The notes below the pieces were generated by a model, which was given only the letters and a program-made list of their open reading frames with translations, was not told the DNA's origin and did not search any database. Shown here in pieces: positions 18,667-33,012 of a DNA stretch of 64,000 nt; positions within the stretch are counted from its first letter, which is position 1; the number at the start of each line of letters is the position of its first letter. A program made the translations under genes and the position numbers. The stretch is from Rhodospirillales bacterium (lineage in GTDB: Bacteria > Pseudomonadota > Alphaproteobacteria > Acetobacterales > Acetobacteraceae): the NCBI GenBank assembly GCA_025352665.1, contig JANXSM010000096.1, positions 1-64,000 on the forward strand, given 5' to 3'.

Positions 18667-19098
18667 TCAAACGACGATGATGCCGATGAACCAGGTCAGC
18701 ACGGTAAGTACGACCGTGGCAGCCAATACGGCAGCGCCGCTGGTATGCACCGAGGACAGCTCATAGCCGTAGCCCGCATCCCAAACCAGGTGGCGGATAC
18801 CGGCACAGAAGTGATACCACAGCGCCACGGTCCAGCCGAACAGCGCCAGATGGCCGACCCAGGTGTGCAGGACCATCGAAACGGTGGCGAATGCCACGTC
18901 GGACGTGGCCGCCGCCACGAGCCACCACACCAGCACCAAAGTGCCGACCGCAAGGGCACACCCGGTGATCCGATGGAAGATCGACAGAACGGAGGTGATC
19001 TGCGGCTTGTAGATCTGCAGATGTGGCGAAATCGGCCGGCGCACCGGTTTGCCGCTGGTGGTGGTCCCCACGAACAGCGCCTCGCGTACGTCCTTCAT
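18667..19098 (-). CDS. sdhC: Succinate dehydrogenase cytochrome b subunit
   Basis: 143 residues. The family signature SPHLQIYKPQ ... SIFHRITG lies near residues 23-46, followed by three membrane segments and GIRHLVWDAGYG with the haem histidine. The ATG (MKDVREAL) is preceded by GAGGGG about 8 nt upstream. The open frame before it is not protein-like. It is the first gene of the sdhCDAB-phosphatase-CoA-transferase transcript. A long hairpin at 19239-19279 separates it from the cox operon upstream on the same strand. Confidence 0.94.
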   Translation of the reverse strand: MKDVREALFVGTTTSGKPVRRPISPHLQIYKPQITSVLSIFHRITGCALAVGTLVLVWWLVAAATSDVAFATVSMVLHTWVGHLALFGWTVALWYHFCAGIRHLVWDAGYGYELSSVHTSGAAVLAATVVLTVLTWFIGIIVV

Positions 19099-19415
19099 CC
19101 CAATCCCCTCATGCGGCGAAACGGCGTTCGGCATAGACCCGCCACCACACCCGGTCAACGCATGCGCAGCATTGCGGGAGCGCAGTGCGACGCACTCTGT
19201 GTGCCTGGGCCGAGCCGCTGGGGCGTGGACAAGCGACAGGGGCATTCCCGCGGGCCCGGTGGACCCGTGGGAATGCCCCCGCTGAGCATTTCAGAAATTC
19301 GTTAGCGGTATTCTAAAGCCTGATCGCTTCTGGTAGGCGAAGTGCTCAGGCTCTAGTCTTTTGTTTCAACGAGCAATTTTATCGCACGGTTGATCCAACC
19401 TCAGGCGCTATTGCT
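19099..19415 (-). promoter_or_regulatory. Leader/promoter region of the sdh operon
   Basis: 317 nt between the coxM stop codon and the sdhC start. It contains the strong hairpin at 19239-19279, a weaker one at 19317-19352 (AGCCTGA pairing with TCAGGCT), and nearly all of repeat copy 2. The sdh promoter is most likely between 19100 and 19235. I could not assign -35/-10 boxes with confidence, and no gene is visible. Confidence 0.45.
19239..19279 (-). terminator. Long stem-loop between the cox and sdh operons
   Basis: Two 16-nt arms, starting GGGGCATTCCCGCGGG on the plus strand, pair completely if one G-T wobble is allowed, around a 9-nt loop. It lies after coxM and before sdhC, both on the reverse strand, so it probably ends the coxSLM transcript. 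The following T-run is poor. Confidence 0.6.
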
Positions 19416-19417
19416 CT
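19362..19417 (+). repeat. Dispersed 56-nt repeat, copy 2
   Basis: An ungapped match to copies 1 and 3. The right end covers part of the TAG stop codon of coxM, which lies on the reverse strand, so coxM ends as TGC TAG and runs into AGC AAT AGC GCC TGA. Next to it, at 19317-19352, AGCCTGA...TCAGGCT forms an imperfect stem that may belong to a longer version of the element. Confidence 0.85.
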
Positions 19418-20207
19418 AGCAGGCGAGGACAGCACGCTTGGTCATCACGCCGATCAGGTGGGCGCGGTATTCGGCGCTGGCGTGGATGTCGCTGTTCAGG
19501 CCGTCGCTGGGGGTGGTGATGTCCTTGATGGCGTCGGGTGCGAAGTTTTTGCTGAGCGCCTGTTCGAACTGGGTGTGGCGGTACACGCCGCCCTGGCTGG
19601 CGCCGGTGATGGCGACGCGGACGCCGCCGGCCAACTTGGCGACGAACACGCCGACCATGGCGTAGCGCGAGGCTGGGTTGCGGAACTTGGCGTAGGCGGC
19701 CTTTTCCGGGACCGGGAAGCTGACCGAGGTGATCAGTTCGCCCTGTTCGAGGGCGGTGGTGAACATACCCTGAAAGAAATCGCCGGCGGTGATGGTGCGG
19801 CGGTCGGTGGTGACGGTGCCGCCGAGGGCGAGCAGGGCTGCGGGGTAGCAGGCGGAGGGGTCGTTGTTGGCGAGCGAGCCGCCGATGGTGCCGCGGTGGC
19901 GTACGGCGTTGTCGCCGATCAGCCCTGCGAGGTGGGCGAGGGCCGGAATGGCCTTCTTGACCTCCTCCGATTCCGCGACGGTGCCGTGGGTGGTCATGGC
20001 GCCGATGGTGACGCTGGTGGGCGTGACCGTGATGCCGGTGAGGCCGAGCTTGGACAGGTCGACGACGACGGTGGGCTTGTTCAAACGCTGCTTCAGCACG
20101 GGAATGAAGGTCTGTCCGCCGGCGAGGGCCTTGGCTTCCATGTCGGCGCCGAGGCTTGCGACAGCGGCTGCAACGTCGGTTGGCTTTTCGTATTTGAAAT
20201 CATACAT
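19416..20207 (-). CDS. coxM: FAD-binding subunit of a xanthine/CO-dehydrogenase-family enzyme (CoxM-like)
   Basis: 263 residues, the medium subunit that carries FAD and passes electrons to an acceptor. FAD-binding motifs ALAGGQTFIP (residues about 28-37) and RHRGTIGGSLANNDPSA are intact. The ATG (MYDFKYEKP) is preceded by GGAGAC. It is the third gene of the S-L-M set and ends at repeat copy 2. The symbol is by similarity to carbon-monoxide dehydrogenase subunits; the actual substrate is unknown. Confidence 0.87.
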   Translation of the reverse strand: MYDFKYEKPTDVAAAVASLGADMEAKALAGGQTFIPVLKQRLNKPTVVVDLSKLGLTGITVTPTSVTIGAMTTHGTVAESEEVKKAIPALAHLAGLIGDNAVRHRGTIGGSLANNDPSACYPAALLALGGTVTTDRRTITAGDFFQGMFTTALEQGELITSVSFPVPEKAAYAKFRNPASRYAMVGVFVAKLAGGVRVAITGASQGGVYRHTQFEQALSKNFAPDAIKDITTPSDGLNSDIHASAEYRAHLIGVMTKRAVLAC

Positions 20208-20221
20208 CGTTGCAGTCTCCG

Positions 20222-22609
<2,388 letters not shown>

Positions 22610-22673
22610 GGAATTGTCTCCAGGGTGCGCCGCGGCATGATAGCCGCGGCGTCATTCATTGGTTCAGCCAGCG

Positions 22674-23168
<495 letters not shown>

Positions 23169-23238
23169 GGGTGTCTCCTCAATCCGCAATTGTGGATAGT
23201 GTTGGTCAGCCTGCCGAAAAAGGCAAGGCGAGCCGGGT

Positions 23239-23577
23239 TCAGCCGGCGTATTTATCGCCCATGACGCTGGGCAGTTTGACGACGACATTGACCGCGTCGG
23301 TGATCGCCGTGAAGTCGGTGGCTTCGCCGGGTTCGACGGTGATGATGTCGCCGGCGGTCCACCGGCGACCCATCATTTCGACTTCGCCGCTGATGATGAG
23401 GGTGATTTCGGTGGCGATCTTGTGGTGGTGGACAGCTTCGTGATCGCCGGCGGCGTAGTGTTTGACGGCGACCTCGCAGTCCTTGCTGTGCAGGGCGGCG
23501 GGTGAGAAGTCGCCGACGAACCAGCCTTTGGTCATGTCGTCGAGGCGGGCATGCTTCACCGGTGCGATCTCCCCCAC
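23239..23577 (-). CDS. Small cupin-domain protein
   Basis: 112 residues forming a single double-stranded beta-helix cupin, with metal-ligand-like histidines in [20 protein letters not shown] and the second cupin motif in [13 protein letters not shown]. The start is GTG, only four bases after the stop codon of the preceding nucleotidyltransferase-like gene, so it is the last member of that five-gene cassette. Small cupins of this kind include sugar-phosphate epimerase/isomerase-like and sensing proteins. No specific activity can be assigned. Confidence 0.75.
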   Translation of the reverse strand: MGEIAPVKHARLDDMTKGWFVGDFSPAALHSKDCEVAVKHYAAGDHEAVHHHKIATEITLIISGEVEMMGRRWTAGDIITVEPGEATDFTAITDAVNVVVKLPSVMGDKYAG

Positions 23578-23581
23578 GCGC

Positions 23582-24307
23582 TCACGCGCGATGATCCATC
23601 AGTTCGTCGACCTCGAAGGCGCTGAGCTGGCGCGGCGATTTCAGCGGGTGGTAGCGACGGACCTCGATCTCGAACACGCCCATGCGCTTCTGCTGCAGCA
23701 CCATTTCGTTGAGCGTGAGACTGATGAAATAGCGGCCGTCGACGTTGGCATCCTTGCGGATCATATCCTGGGCGGCGCGGATGAAGTCGGCGCCGCGGCG
23801 GAACCAGGTGAACCCGGGCGTTGCGTTGCGGGAGATCGGGTTCTTTTCGGAGGCCTGGACGATCTGGCCCTCGTCGTCGAGCAGCACGTAGGAATAGCGC
23901 GGGTGGATCGAGGGGAAGCTAACCACGCCGGCGTCGAGCCCGCGGCTGCGGAAGTTGGCAATTGGGGCGAGGTAGTCGATGTCCAGATATTCGTTGTTGT
24001 TGAGGATCAACAGCTCGTCCTCAGGGTCGATCTCCTGCAGGCACAGCAGCGCGGTGCAGGCAGCACCCGCTGTTTCGCCGGTGATCGCCACCACGGCCGC
24101 ACCTGGGGCTGCGAGGGCTATGACGTTGTCGATCCGCCAGCGCTTCACCTCCTGGGCGCGCACGGCGAACACCATTTTGGCGGCAAGCGGCGCGCAGGCG
24201 GCGACGTAGCGTTCGAGCAGCAGTTGGCCGTCGTTTTCGAGCAGCCAGAGTGGTGTGGCGTCGGGGTCCTGTTGGGCAGGACCGCCGCCGAGGATCAGGG
24301 CTCTCAT
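23582..24307 (-). CDS. Nucleotidyltransferase/GT-A-fold protein with degenerate signature
   Basis: 241 residues. The fold-level pattern of a sugar-nucleotide transferase is visible: MRALILGGG at the start, GETAGAACTALLCL, then a metal-site-like segment LLILNNNEYLDID. The usual GxGxRF...PKPL triphosphate loop is missing, and the first aspartate of the metal site is replaced by asparagine. It overlaps the HAD phosphatase gene by ATGA. It resembles the nucleotidyltransferase at 25559-26317 in overall plan (GAACT motif, length) and may be a diverged paralogue, a glycosyltransferase-like enzyme or a non-catalytic partner. Confidence 0.7.
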   Translation of the reverse strand: MRALILGGGPAQQDPDATPLWLLENDGQLLLERYVAACAPLAAKMVFAVRAQEVKRWRIDNVIALAAPGAAVVAITGETAGAACTALLCLQEIDPEDELLILNNNEYLDIDYLAPIANFRSRGLDAGVVSFPSIHPRYSYVLLDDEGQIVQASEKNPISRNATPGFTWFRRGADFIRAAQDMIRKDANVDGRYFISLTLNEMVLQQKRMGVFEIEVRRYHPLKSPRQLSAFEVDELMDHRA

Positions 24308-24936
24308 GCCGCGATAGCCTGGTCGATCTCGGCGATGCGCGTGGCGATGGCGGCGTAGGTGACGTCGTCGACGTCGTCGACCGCCAGCACATGGGCGCCG
24401 GAGGCGCGGGCGGCGCGCAGGCCGTTTTCATTGTCTTCCACGATCAGCACCTCCGACGGGGCGAGACCGAAGCGGCTGATGGCGAGGGTGTACATCTCGG
24501 GGTCGGGCTTGGATTTGCTGACGTCCTGGTTCGAGATGATGAACGACAAATAGGAGTCGAGTGCTGCGCGGTCCATCATCACCTCGATGGTGGAGCGGAT
24601 GGAGTTGGAGCAGACTGCGAGCTTGTAGCCCTTCGCGTGCAGGCGACTCAGCGCGTATTCATGGTTGAAGCGCGGCTTGCACTGGGCGTTGACGATTTCC
24701 ATGGTGTAGCGTTGCTTCATGTCGTTGATGAAACCGTGCAGTTGCTTGGGCAGGTTGTGCTCGATGGACAGCATTTCGAGCTTTTTCTTGGTCGGCAGGC
24801 CGTCGAAGGTGGTGAGATGCTCGTAGCGGCTGATTTCGAAGCCGAACAGGCGCAGCGCCTTGTTGAGTGCCTCGTAATGCCAGTCCTTGGCCTCGATCAG
24901 CACGCCGTCCATGTCGAAGGCGATGGCCTTGATCAT
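24304..24936 (-). CDS. HAD-family phosphatase
   Basis: 210 residues with all four HAD motifs: FDMDGVL (D8, D10), VCSNS, the lysine in SKSKPDP, and VEDNENG. The cap region between motifs I and II is of the phosphoglycolate/beta-phosphoglucomutase type. I chose the ATG at MIKAIAF, which overlaps the upstream stop codon by ATGA; the frame before it is not protein-like. It probably dephosphorylates, or supplies a dephosphorylated precursor for, the product of the cassette it sits in. Confidence 0.85.
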   Translation of the reverse strand: MIKAIAFDMDGVLIEAKDWHYEALNKALRLFGFEISRYEHLTTFDGLPTKKKLEMLSIEHNLPKQLHGFINDMKQRYTMEIVNAQCKPRFNHEYALSRLHAKGYKLAVCSNSIRSTIEVMMDRAALDSYLSFIISNQDVSKSKPDPEMYTLAISRFGLAPSEVLIVEDNENGLRAARASGAHVLAVDDVDDVTYAAIATRIAEIDQAIAA

Positions 24937-25562
24937 TGGTCTGCTCCGAAGAATGCCACCGCCTCCTCCGGCACATCGGTGCACAAAGTGAGGTTGGGGT
25001 GATGGCGGACGCTTGAACCGTGCAGCATCGTCCACAGCGGCAGATGCGGGCGGCGGTGCAGGTCGGACGATACGATCACGACGTGTTTGCCGTCTTGTAG
25101 AAACGCGTTGATGTCTGATTCTGTGAACCACTCCGAAACGAACGCATCGAGCCAGACGCCGATCGACTGTTCGTACAACGGCGGCTTGGGTTCGTATTCG
25201 CTGCAGCGCGTGTAGACCGGCAGGCCGAGGCGGATTTGTACCACGGTCTCGGGCACCGACATGTCGAAGGTGAACCAGCGGGTGAGGCCGCGAGCGTTCA
25301 TCTGCTGTTGCAGCGCGGTGGCGAGGCCGTCGGCCTTCACGTTCATCGCCATCGGCAGGTTGCGGCCGCCGAGGATGTCGAGCATGCCGTCGAGGGTGAG
25401 TTCGCAGCCCTTGGGCATGTCGTGGGAGATCACCAGGGTGCCGGCGCAGTCGCGCACGTCGGTTTCGGTGCCGAAGCCGGAATCGAAGGAGCGGTGGAAG
25501 GCGACCGGCTGGTTCTTTTCAGCAGGGTCCTTCCAGTAGCCGCGATGGCTGATGACGATCAT
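24933..25562 (-). CDS. Glycerophosphodiester phosphodiesterase-like TIM-barrel protein
   Basis: 209 residues, shorter than most GDPD enzymes. The start ISHRGYW supplies the H-R pair (H6, R7), and ETDVRD (E33, D35) and ISHDMP (H47) supply the remaining metal and catalytic residues, so the active site looks complete. No signal peptide, so it is cytoplasmic. It overlaps both neighbours by ATGA. In the cassette it could cleave or form a phosphodiester in a polyol-phosphate or sugar-phosphate. Confidence 0.8.
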   Translation of the reverse strand: MIVISHRGYWKDPAEKNQPVAFHRSFDSGFGTETDVRDCAGTLVISHDMPKGCELTLDGMLDILGGRNLPMAMNVKADGLATALQQQMNARGLTRWFTFDMSVPETVVQIRLGLPVYTRCSEYEPKPPLYEQSIGVWLDAFVSEWFTESDINAFLQDGKHVVIVSSDLHRRPHLPLWTMLHGSSVRHHPNLTLCTDVPEEAVAFFGADQ

Positions 25563-26317
25563 GCCAGCACCGTGGCGGCGCGGGTGGAAAGTGGCAGGGC
25601 CAGGAACAGGTCGAGGTCGGCGGGGATGCCGAGCCCGTACATGCCGCTGCCTTCGGCGCCGATGTCGTGCACGCCGATGCGGGCCCCGTTGGCGATCATT
25701 TCGTTGTAAACGGGGGCCACGTAGAACTCGCCGTTCACGCGCTCGTCGCGGGCGATCATGCGGTCAGCACCACCGACGAAATCCTGGCCGCGGGCGAAGT
25801 TGTAGATGCCCACGGTGGCGTGGGGGGAGATCACCTGCTTTTCGACGACACGGGTGACCATGCCTTGGTCGTCGAGCCCGGCGAAGGACCATTTCGGATC
25901 GTCTGCCTGCATGGTCATGATGAGGCCGTCGAGATTGCGGGCGGCCATCGCCTCGACGTAGGGGTCGATGGCGATATCCACGTATTGATCGGAATTGGCG
26001 ATCATCAGCGGGGCGGCGCCGTCGATGGCGTCGCGCGCCGTGAGGACGGTGCAGGCGGCACCCTCGGTCAGGCCGTCGAGCAGCACGATTTCGCAACCGG
26101 GGGCCCAGGCATTGAGCTTCTCGCGCAGGCCATAGGCGTCGTCATGTGCGCGTTGGGCGATGAAGACGAAGCGATGGGGGGTGCTGGGGCGGATGTTCTC
26201 GATGACCAGGCGGATCATCGGAACGCCGTGCACGGGGATCAGCGGTTTCGGCAGGGCGTATCCGGCGCGGGCGAACCGGCTGCCGAGACCCGCCATGGGG
26301 ATGACGATATTCAGCAA
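25559..26317 (-). CDS. Sugar-phosphate nucleotidyltransferase-like protein
   Basis: 252 residues. The nucleotide-binding loop MAGLGSRFARAGYALPKPLI is intact (K24), followed by a metal-binding aspartate in MIANSDQYVD (D110) and the later GIYNFARG segment. It probably activates a sugar or small polyol phosphate with an NTP. It is the first gene of the five-gene coupled cassette and lies 24 nt after atpC on the same strand. No glycosyltransferase or transporter lies next to the cassette, which is unusual for capsule or LPS precursors. Confidence 0.85.
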   Translation of the reverse strand: MLNIVIPMAGLGSRFARAGYALPKPLIPVHGVPMIRLVIENIRPSTPHRFVFIAQRAHDDAYGLREKLNAWAPGCEIVLLDGLTEGAACTVLTARDAIDGAAPLMIANSDQYVDIAIDPYVEAMAARNLDGLIMTMQADDPKWSFAGLDDQGMVTRVVEKQVISPHATVGIYNFARGQDFVGGADRMIARDERVNGEFYVAPVYNEMIANGARIGVHDIGAEGSGMYGLGIPADLDLFLALPLSTRAATVLA

Positions 26318-26341
26318 ACCGGATCTCCTGATTTAACGGAT

Positions 26342-26746
26342 TTAGGCGGCAGCGGCCTCGATCATGGCGCGGGCGGATTGCTGACGGTCCATCAGCAGGT
26401 CCAGGACGACGATGTCGTTCTTGTCGGCGGCGGCATAGGCGGCATCGGCTGCGGCGAGGCGGGACTGGCCTTCCGCCTTGGTGAGCTCACGGACAGGGGT
26501 CGCCTCGTTGGCGAGCACAGTGACGCGGGCTTGGGTGACTTCGGCAAAACCGCCGGTGACGAACAGCTGGTCGACGATCGTGTTGCCTTCGTAGAGGCGG
26601 ATCGTGCCGCCGCGCAGCAGCACGATCATGGGCGAGTGGTTGACCAGCACGCCCATCTCGCCCTCGGCGGCCGGGATGACCACCATGTCGACCGGGCGCG
26701 ACAGGAGCAGCTTTTCGGGGCTGACGATTTCGAGATCGACGGGCAT
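26342..26746 (-). CDS. atpC: F1 ATP synthase epsilon subunit
   Basis: 134 residues: an N-terminal beta sandwich beginning with MPVDLEIVSPEKLLLS and a short C-terminal helical hairpin. It couples proton flow through the central stalk and can inhibit ATP hydrolysis. It is separated from atpD by 109 nt that hold two hairpins, the longest gap in this operon. Confidence 0.95.
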   Translation of the reverse strand: MPVDLEIVSPEKLLLSRPVDMVVIPAAEGEMGVLVNHSPMIVLLRGGTIRLYEGNTIVDQLFVTGGFAEVTQARVTVLANEATPVRELTKAEGQSRLAAADAAYAAADKNDIVVLDLLMDRQQSARAMIEAAAA

Positions 26747-26779
26747 TTTCTAGCGTCCTGCCGTTGAAATACGCTTGCA

Positions 26780-26855
26780 TTTCAGCGACCAGCCGGCCGC
26801 TGAAACAATGAAAGCAGCGTCCGAAAAATTCACCTTCGAATTTTTCACGTGGACG

Positions 26856-26857
<2 letters not shown>
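26780..26857 (-). terminator. Two inverted repeats between atpD and atpC (partial terminator or processing site)
   Basis: Right after the atpD stop codon, AGCGTCC plus GAAAAATTC pairs with GAATTTTTC and GGACGCT (26816-26857, with a 4-nt bulge). A second, shorter one follows, TTTCAGCG with CGCTGAAA (26780-26805, 10-nt loop). Both lie before atpC in the direction of transcription. They could reduce atpC expression or mark an RNA cleavage site. Confidence 0.5.
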
Positions 26858-29202
<2,345 letters not shown>

Positions 29203-29218
29203 CGGTTAGTTCCTATGC

Positions 29219-30747
<1,529 letters not shown>

Positions 30748-30748
<1 letters not shown>

Positions 30749-31317
30749 CAGGCGGCTCCCTTCATAGCGTACTGCAGGCGCTGCAGACGGCTTTTCAATG
30801 ACGTATCGTACAAACGGGCGCCGATCTTCACGACCAGTCCGCCCAACAGGCTCGGATCGACATGCTGGTCGATGTTGACGTTGCCGAAGCCCGATTCGAT
30901 CAGCCGCGCACGCAGCTGCTGTTCCTGGACGTCGGTCAACGGATGGGCGGTGGTGACCTGGGCAACGACAACGCCTCGCTTTTGGGCGACCAGCGCGGCA
31001 AAGGCGGTGACGATCGACCGCAGCGCCGCCAGACGACGGTTTGCGGTGACCACCCCCACGAAGTGGGTGATGGTCTTGCCGAAGCCCTGGGCGGTCAAGG
31101 CGTCCTGCAGAGCGCGGTTCGCGGTCTTGATGTCGATCAAGGGCGAATACAGCAAGCGACGCAGCGTGTCGCTCGCATCGATCAGGCGGCCGAGGCCGTC
31201 CATCTGGTCGACGACGTGATCGAGCACGTTCTGATCGCTGGCAAGGGAATAGAGGGCGGCTGCGTATCGATCGGCGAGGCCGCCCGACGAGGAGATGGTT
31301 GCACCACCAGAGGCCAA
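30748..31317 (-). CDS. atpH: F1 ATP synthase delta subunit
   Basis: 189 residues with the N-terminal helical bundle starting [13 protein letters not shown] and the C-terminal segment [28 protein letters not shown]. It connects F1 to the peripheral stalk. The start is TTG with GGAA upstream. It is the first gene of atpHAGDC; the membrane F0 genes are not in the window, as is usual for alphaproteobacteria. Confidence 0.94.
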
Positions 31318-31593
31318 GAGTTCGTTTCCGTCTGCTTGGACCAGGGGCCCGGATTGTTGCCCGACATCGAAGCATCGGCGAGCGGGGCTCTAGCATGGGG
31401 TTTTTCGCGGTGCAACGCCGGAACGGGGCGGAAGCTGCGGTTCCTGATGTTGGCAGGCGTCGGGGCCAAAATGCGACCTCGTTGCGGTGGGGGCACAGGA
31501 ATTGGGCGCGATGGTGCGGCGGTGAGATGATGCTGCGCGGCGCACCGACTACGTTGTTTCACTTAGTTGCGTTGGACGATGGTTCCGAGTCAT
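31318..31593. promoter_or_regulatory. Divergent region upstream of atpH and the small conserved gene
   Basis: 276 nt between two divergent genes, so it should contain the atp operon promoter on the reverse strand. I see no strong hairpin, and I cannot place -35/-10 boxes with confidence. Confidence 0.4.
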
Positions 31594-32226
31594 ATGATGT
31601 TCATGACCGCGCTCACCCTCCCTCCCCTCACCGACCGGTTCTCGCTGTCCATCGATGGGCTGTGGCGGGCGGTGGCGGCGATGATTGCCGGGGGCCGGAC
31701 GCAGGCTGCGATGTTCATGCTGATCGTGACCCGAATCCGACGTATCGAGACACGGGTTTTGGCGCTGGTGGCGGCCATCCGGGCAGGTCGGGTTCGCGGC
31801 GGTTGGGTGGTGGAGGCGCGGGCTATGCGTCTGCGGGCTTTGGCGCCGCCGCCGGCTTCGTTGAAGTTGCCGCGCAGGTTTGCCTGGCTGTGTGTGCTGG
31901 TGCCGTATCATGCGGCTGGATATGCCAGCCAGCTGCGCCATCTGTTGGCCGATCCTGAAATGGTGGCGTTGTTGGCGGCGACGCCGCGGCTGGGAAAGAT
32001 TTTGCGTCCGCTGTGCCAGATGCTGGGGATCGAGGCCGAGCTGCTGTCGCCTCAGCAGCCGCTGCCGATTTCGGACGTGGTGACAGTCATTGTCGAGGAT
32101 GATTCACAAGACCCTGCTGCGAAGGGAAATGCTTCAGAGCAGGGCTTGGTGGTAGCTCGGGCGCCACCGACGTTGGGTCCTGGCGGAGGCGTGGTGTCGG
32201 GACTTTGGCTTTACAAATTGGGGTAA
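31594..32226 (+). CDS. Uncharacterised protein, possibly lineage-restricted
   Basis: About 210 residues. A moderately hydrophobic, arginine-rich N-terminal helix pair (about 20-75) is followed by PRRFAWLCVLVPYHAAGYASQL, LRHLLADPEMVALLAA and KILRPLCQMLGIE, then a low-complexity glycine/proline tail. I recall similar proteins from Acetobacteraceae but cannot verify this, and no function is known to me. It is divergent from atpH. The start is uncertain: several ATGs lie within 31579-31603 and none has a strong ribosome site. Confidence 0.55.
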   Translation: MMFMTALTLPPLTDRFSLSIDGLWRAVAAMIAGGRTQAAMFMLIVTRIRRIETRVLALVAAIRAGRVRGGWVVEARAMRLRALAPPPASLKLPRRFAWLCVLVPYHAAGYASQLRHLLADPEMVALLAATPRLGKILRPLCQMLGIEAELLSPQQPLPISDVVTVIVEDDSQDPAAKGNASEQGLVVARAPPTLGPGGGVVSGLWLYKLG

Positions 32227-32337
32227 TCATCACCCCTTTGCACGCCCATTTCGTTACGTTATCATAACAAAATACGTTTCGGCTTTGGGTCTCGCGGGCA
32301 ATGGCGCGGTGTTGCGGGCGCGTGACGACGTCCTGCT

Positions 32338-32970
32338 CTAAGGTTTTGCCGTCACGGCGACAGCGACTTCGTTGCGGCGCAGGAAGGGAAGTGTCCAGGG
32401 CGGATCGTAGAACCAGGCAAACGCTGGACCTGCGGCGTGCCATTCTGTGGCGGCGAGCGCCTGGGACAGTTCGACCTGGCGCGTGGCGACCGCCTCGGCA
32501 CCTGTGGAGCCGGTAAAACGCAGCACGGCCAGTGTCTCAGACGGCACTGGCACCAGGCGGACCTGCTGGTCGGTCGGAGTCGGCAGGGTTTCCATCGTGT
32601 ATTTGGCGGGCATGAAGAAGCGGATCGTCCAGGCGCCATCGGCCGCCGGGCTTTGCGCGACCGGGGCAGTCATGGCAATGGTTTCGCTGCTGGATTGAGC
32701 AACCGGAGCCGTCATCGCAATCGACGCGTGGGTGGTGTTGCCGCCGAAGATGTAGCCGGCGATGCGGCGAAAGCCAGTGCTGAGTGCCGCACTCTGCTCG
32801 CCGGGGACAGTGGTTTCGGCGGCGATGCGCGGTGCGTAGCGGCGGATCTCCAGCGGGCCGGTTTGGGCGATGACGTCGTAGTGCGGCTCCTCGGTGCCAT
32901 CGCGGATGCCGATGACCGAGCAGGCGCCAAGGGCGACGCTGGACAGCAGGGCCAGGATCTTGGCGGCCAT
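32338..32970 (-). CDS. SOUL-family haem-binding-like lipoprotein
   Basis: 210 residues. A lipoprotein signal with lipobox LGAC (cysteine at 17) is followed by a SOUL/HBP domain: YDVIAQTGPLEIRRYAP at its start, then GFRRIAGYIFGGN and IAMTAPV. The IAMTAPVAQS segment occurs twice in tandem with a 13-residue period, apparently a small internal duplication. Probably anchored to a membrane on the periplasmic side. Family members bind haem or porphyrin; actual binding here is inference. Confidence 0.85.
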   Translation of the reverse strand: MAAKILALLSSVALGACSVIGIRDGTEEPHYDVIAQTGPLEIRRYAPRIAAETTVPGEQSAALSTGFRRIAGYIFGGNTTHASIAMTAPVAQSSSETIAMTAPVAQSPAADGAWTIRFFMPAKYTMETLPTPTDQQVRLVPVPSETLAVLRFTGSTGAEAVATRQVELSQALAATEWHAAGPAFAWFYDPPWTLPFLRRNEVAVAVTAKP

Positions 32971-33012
32971 GGTCGGTTCTCCTTGGCCGGGGATCCGGCC
33001 TTTTAACTATAC

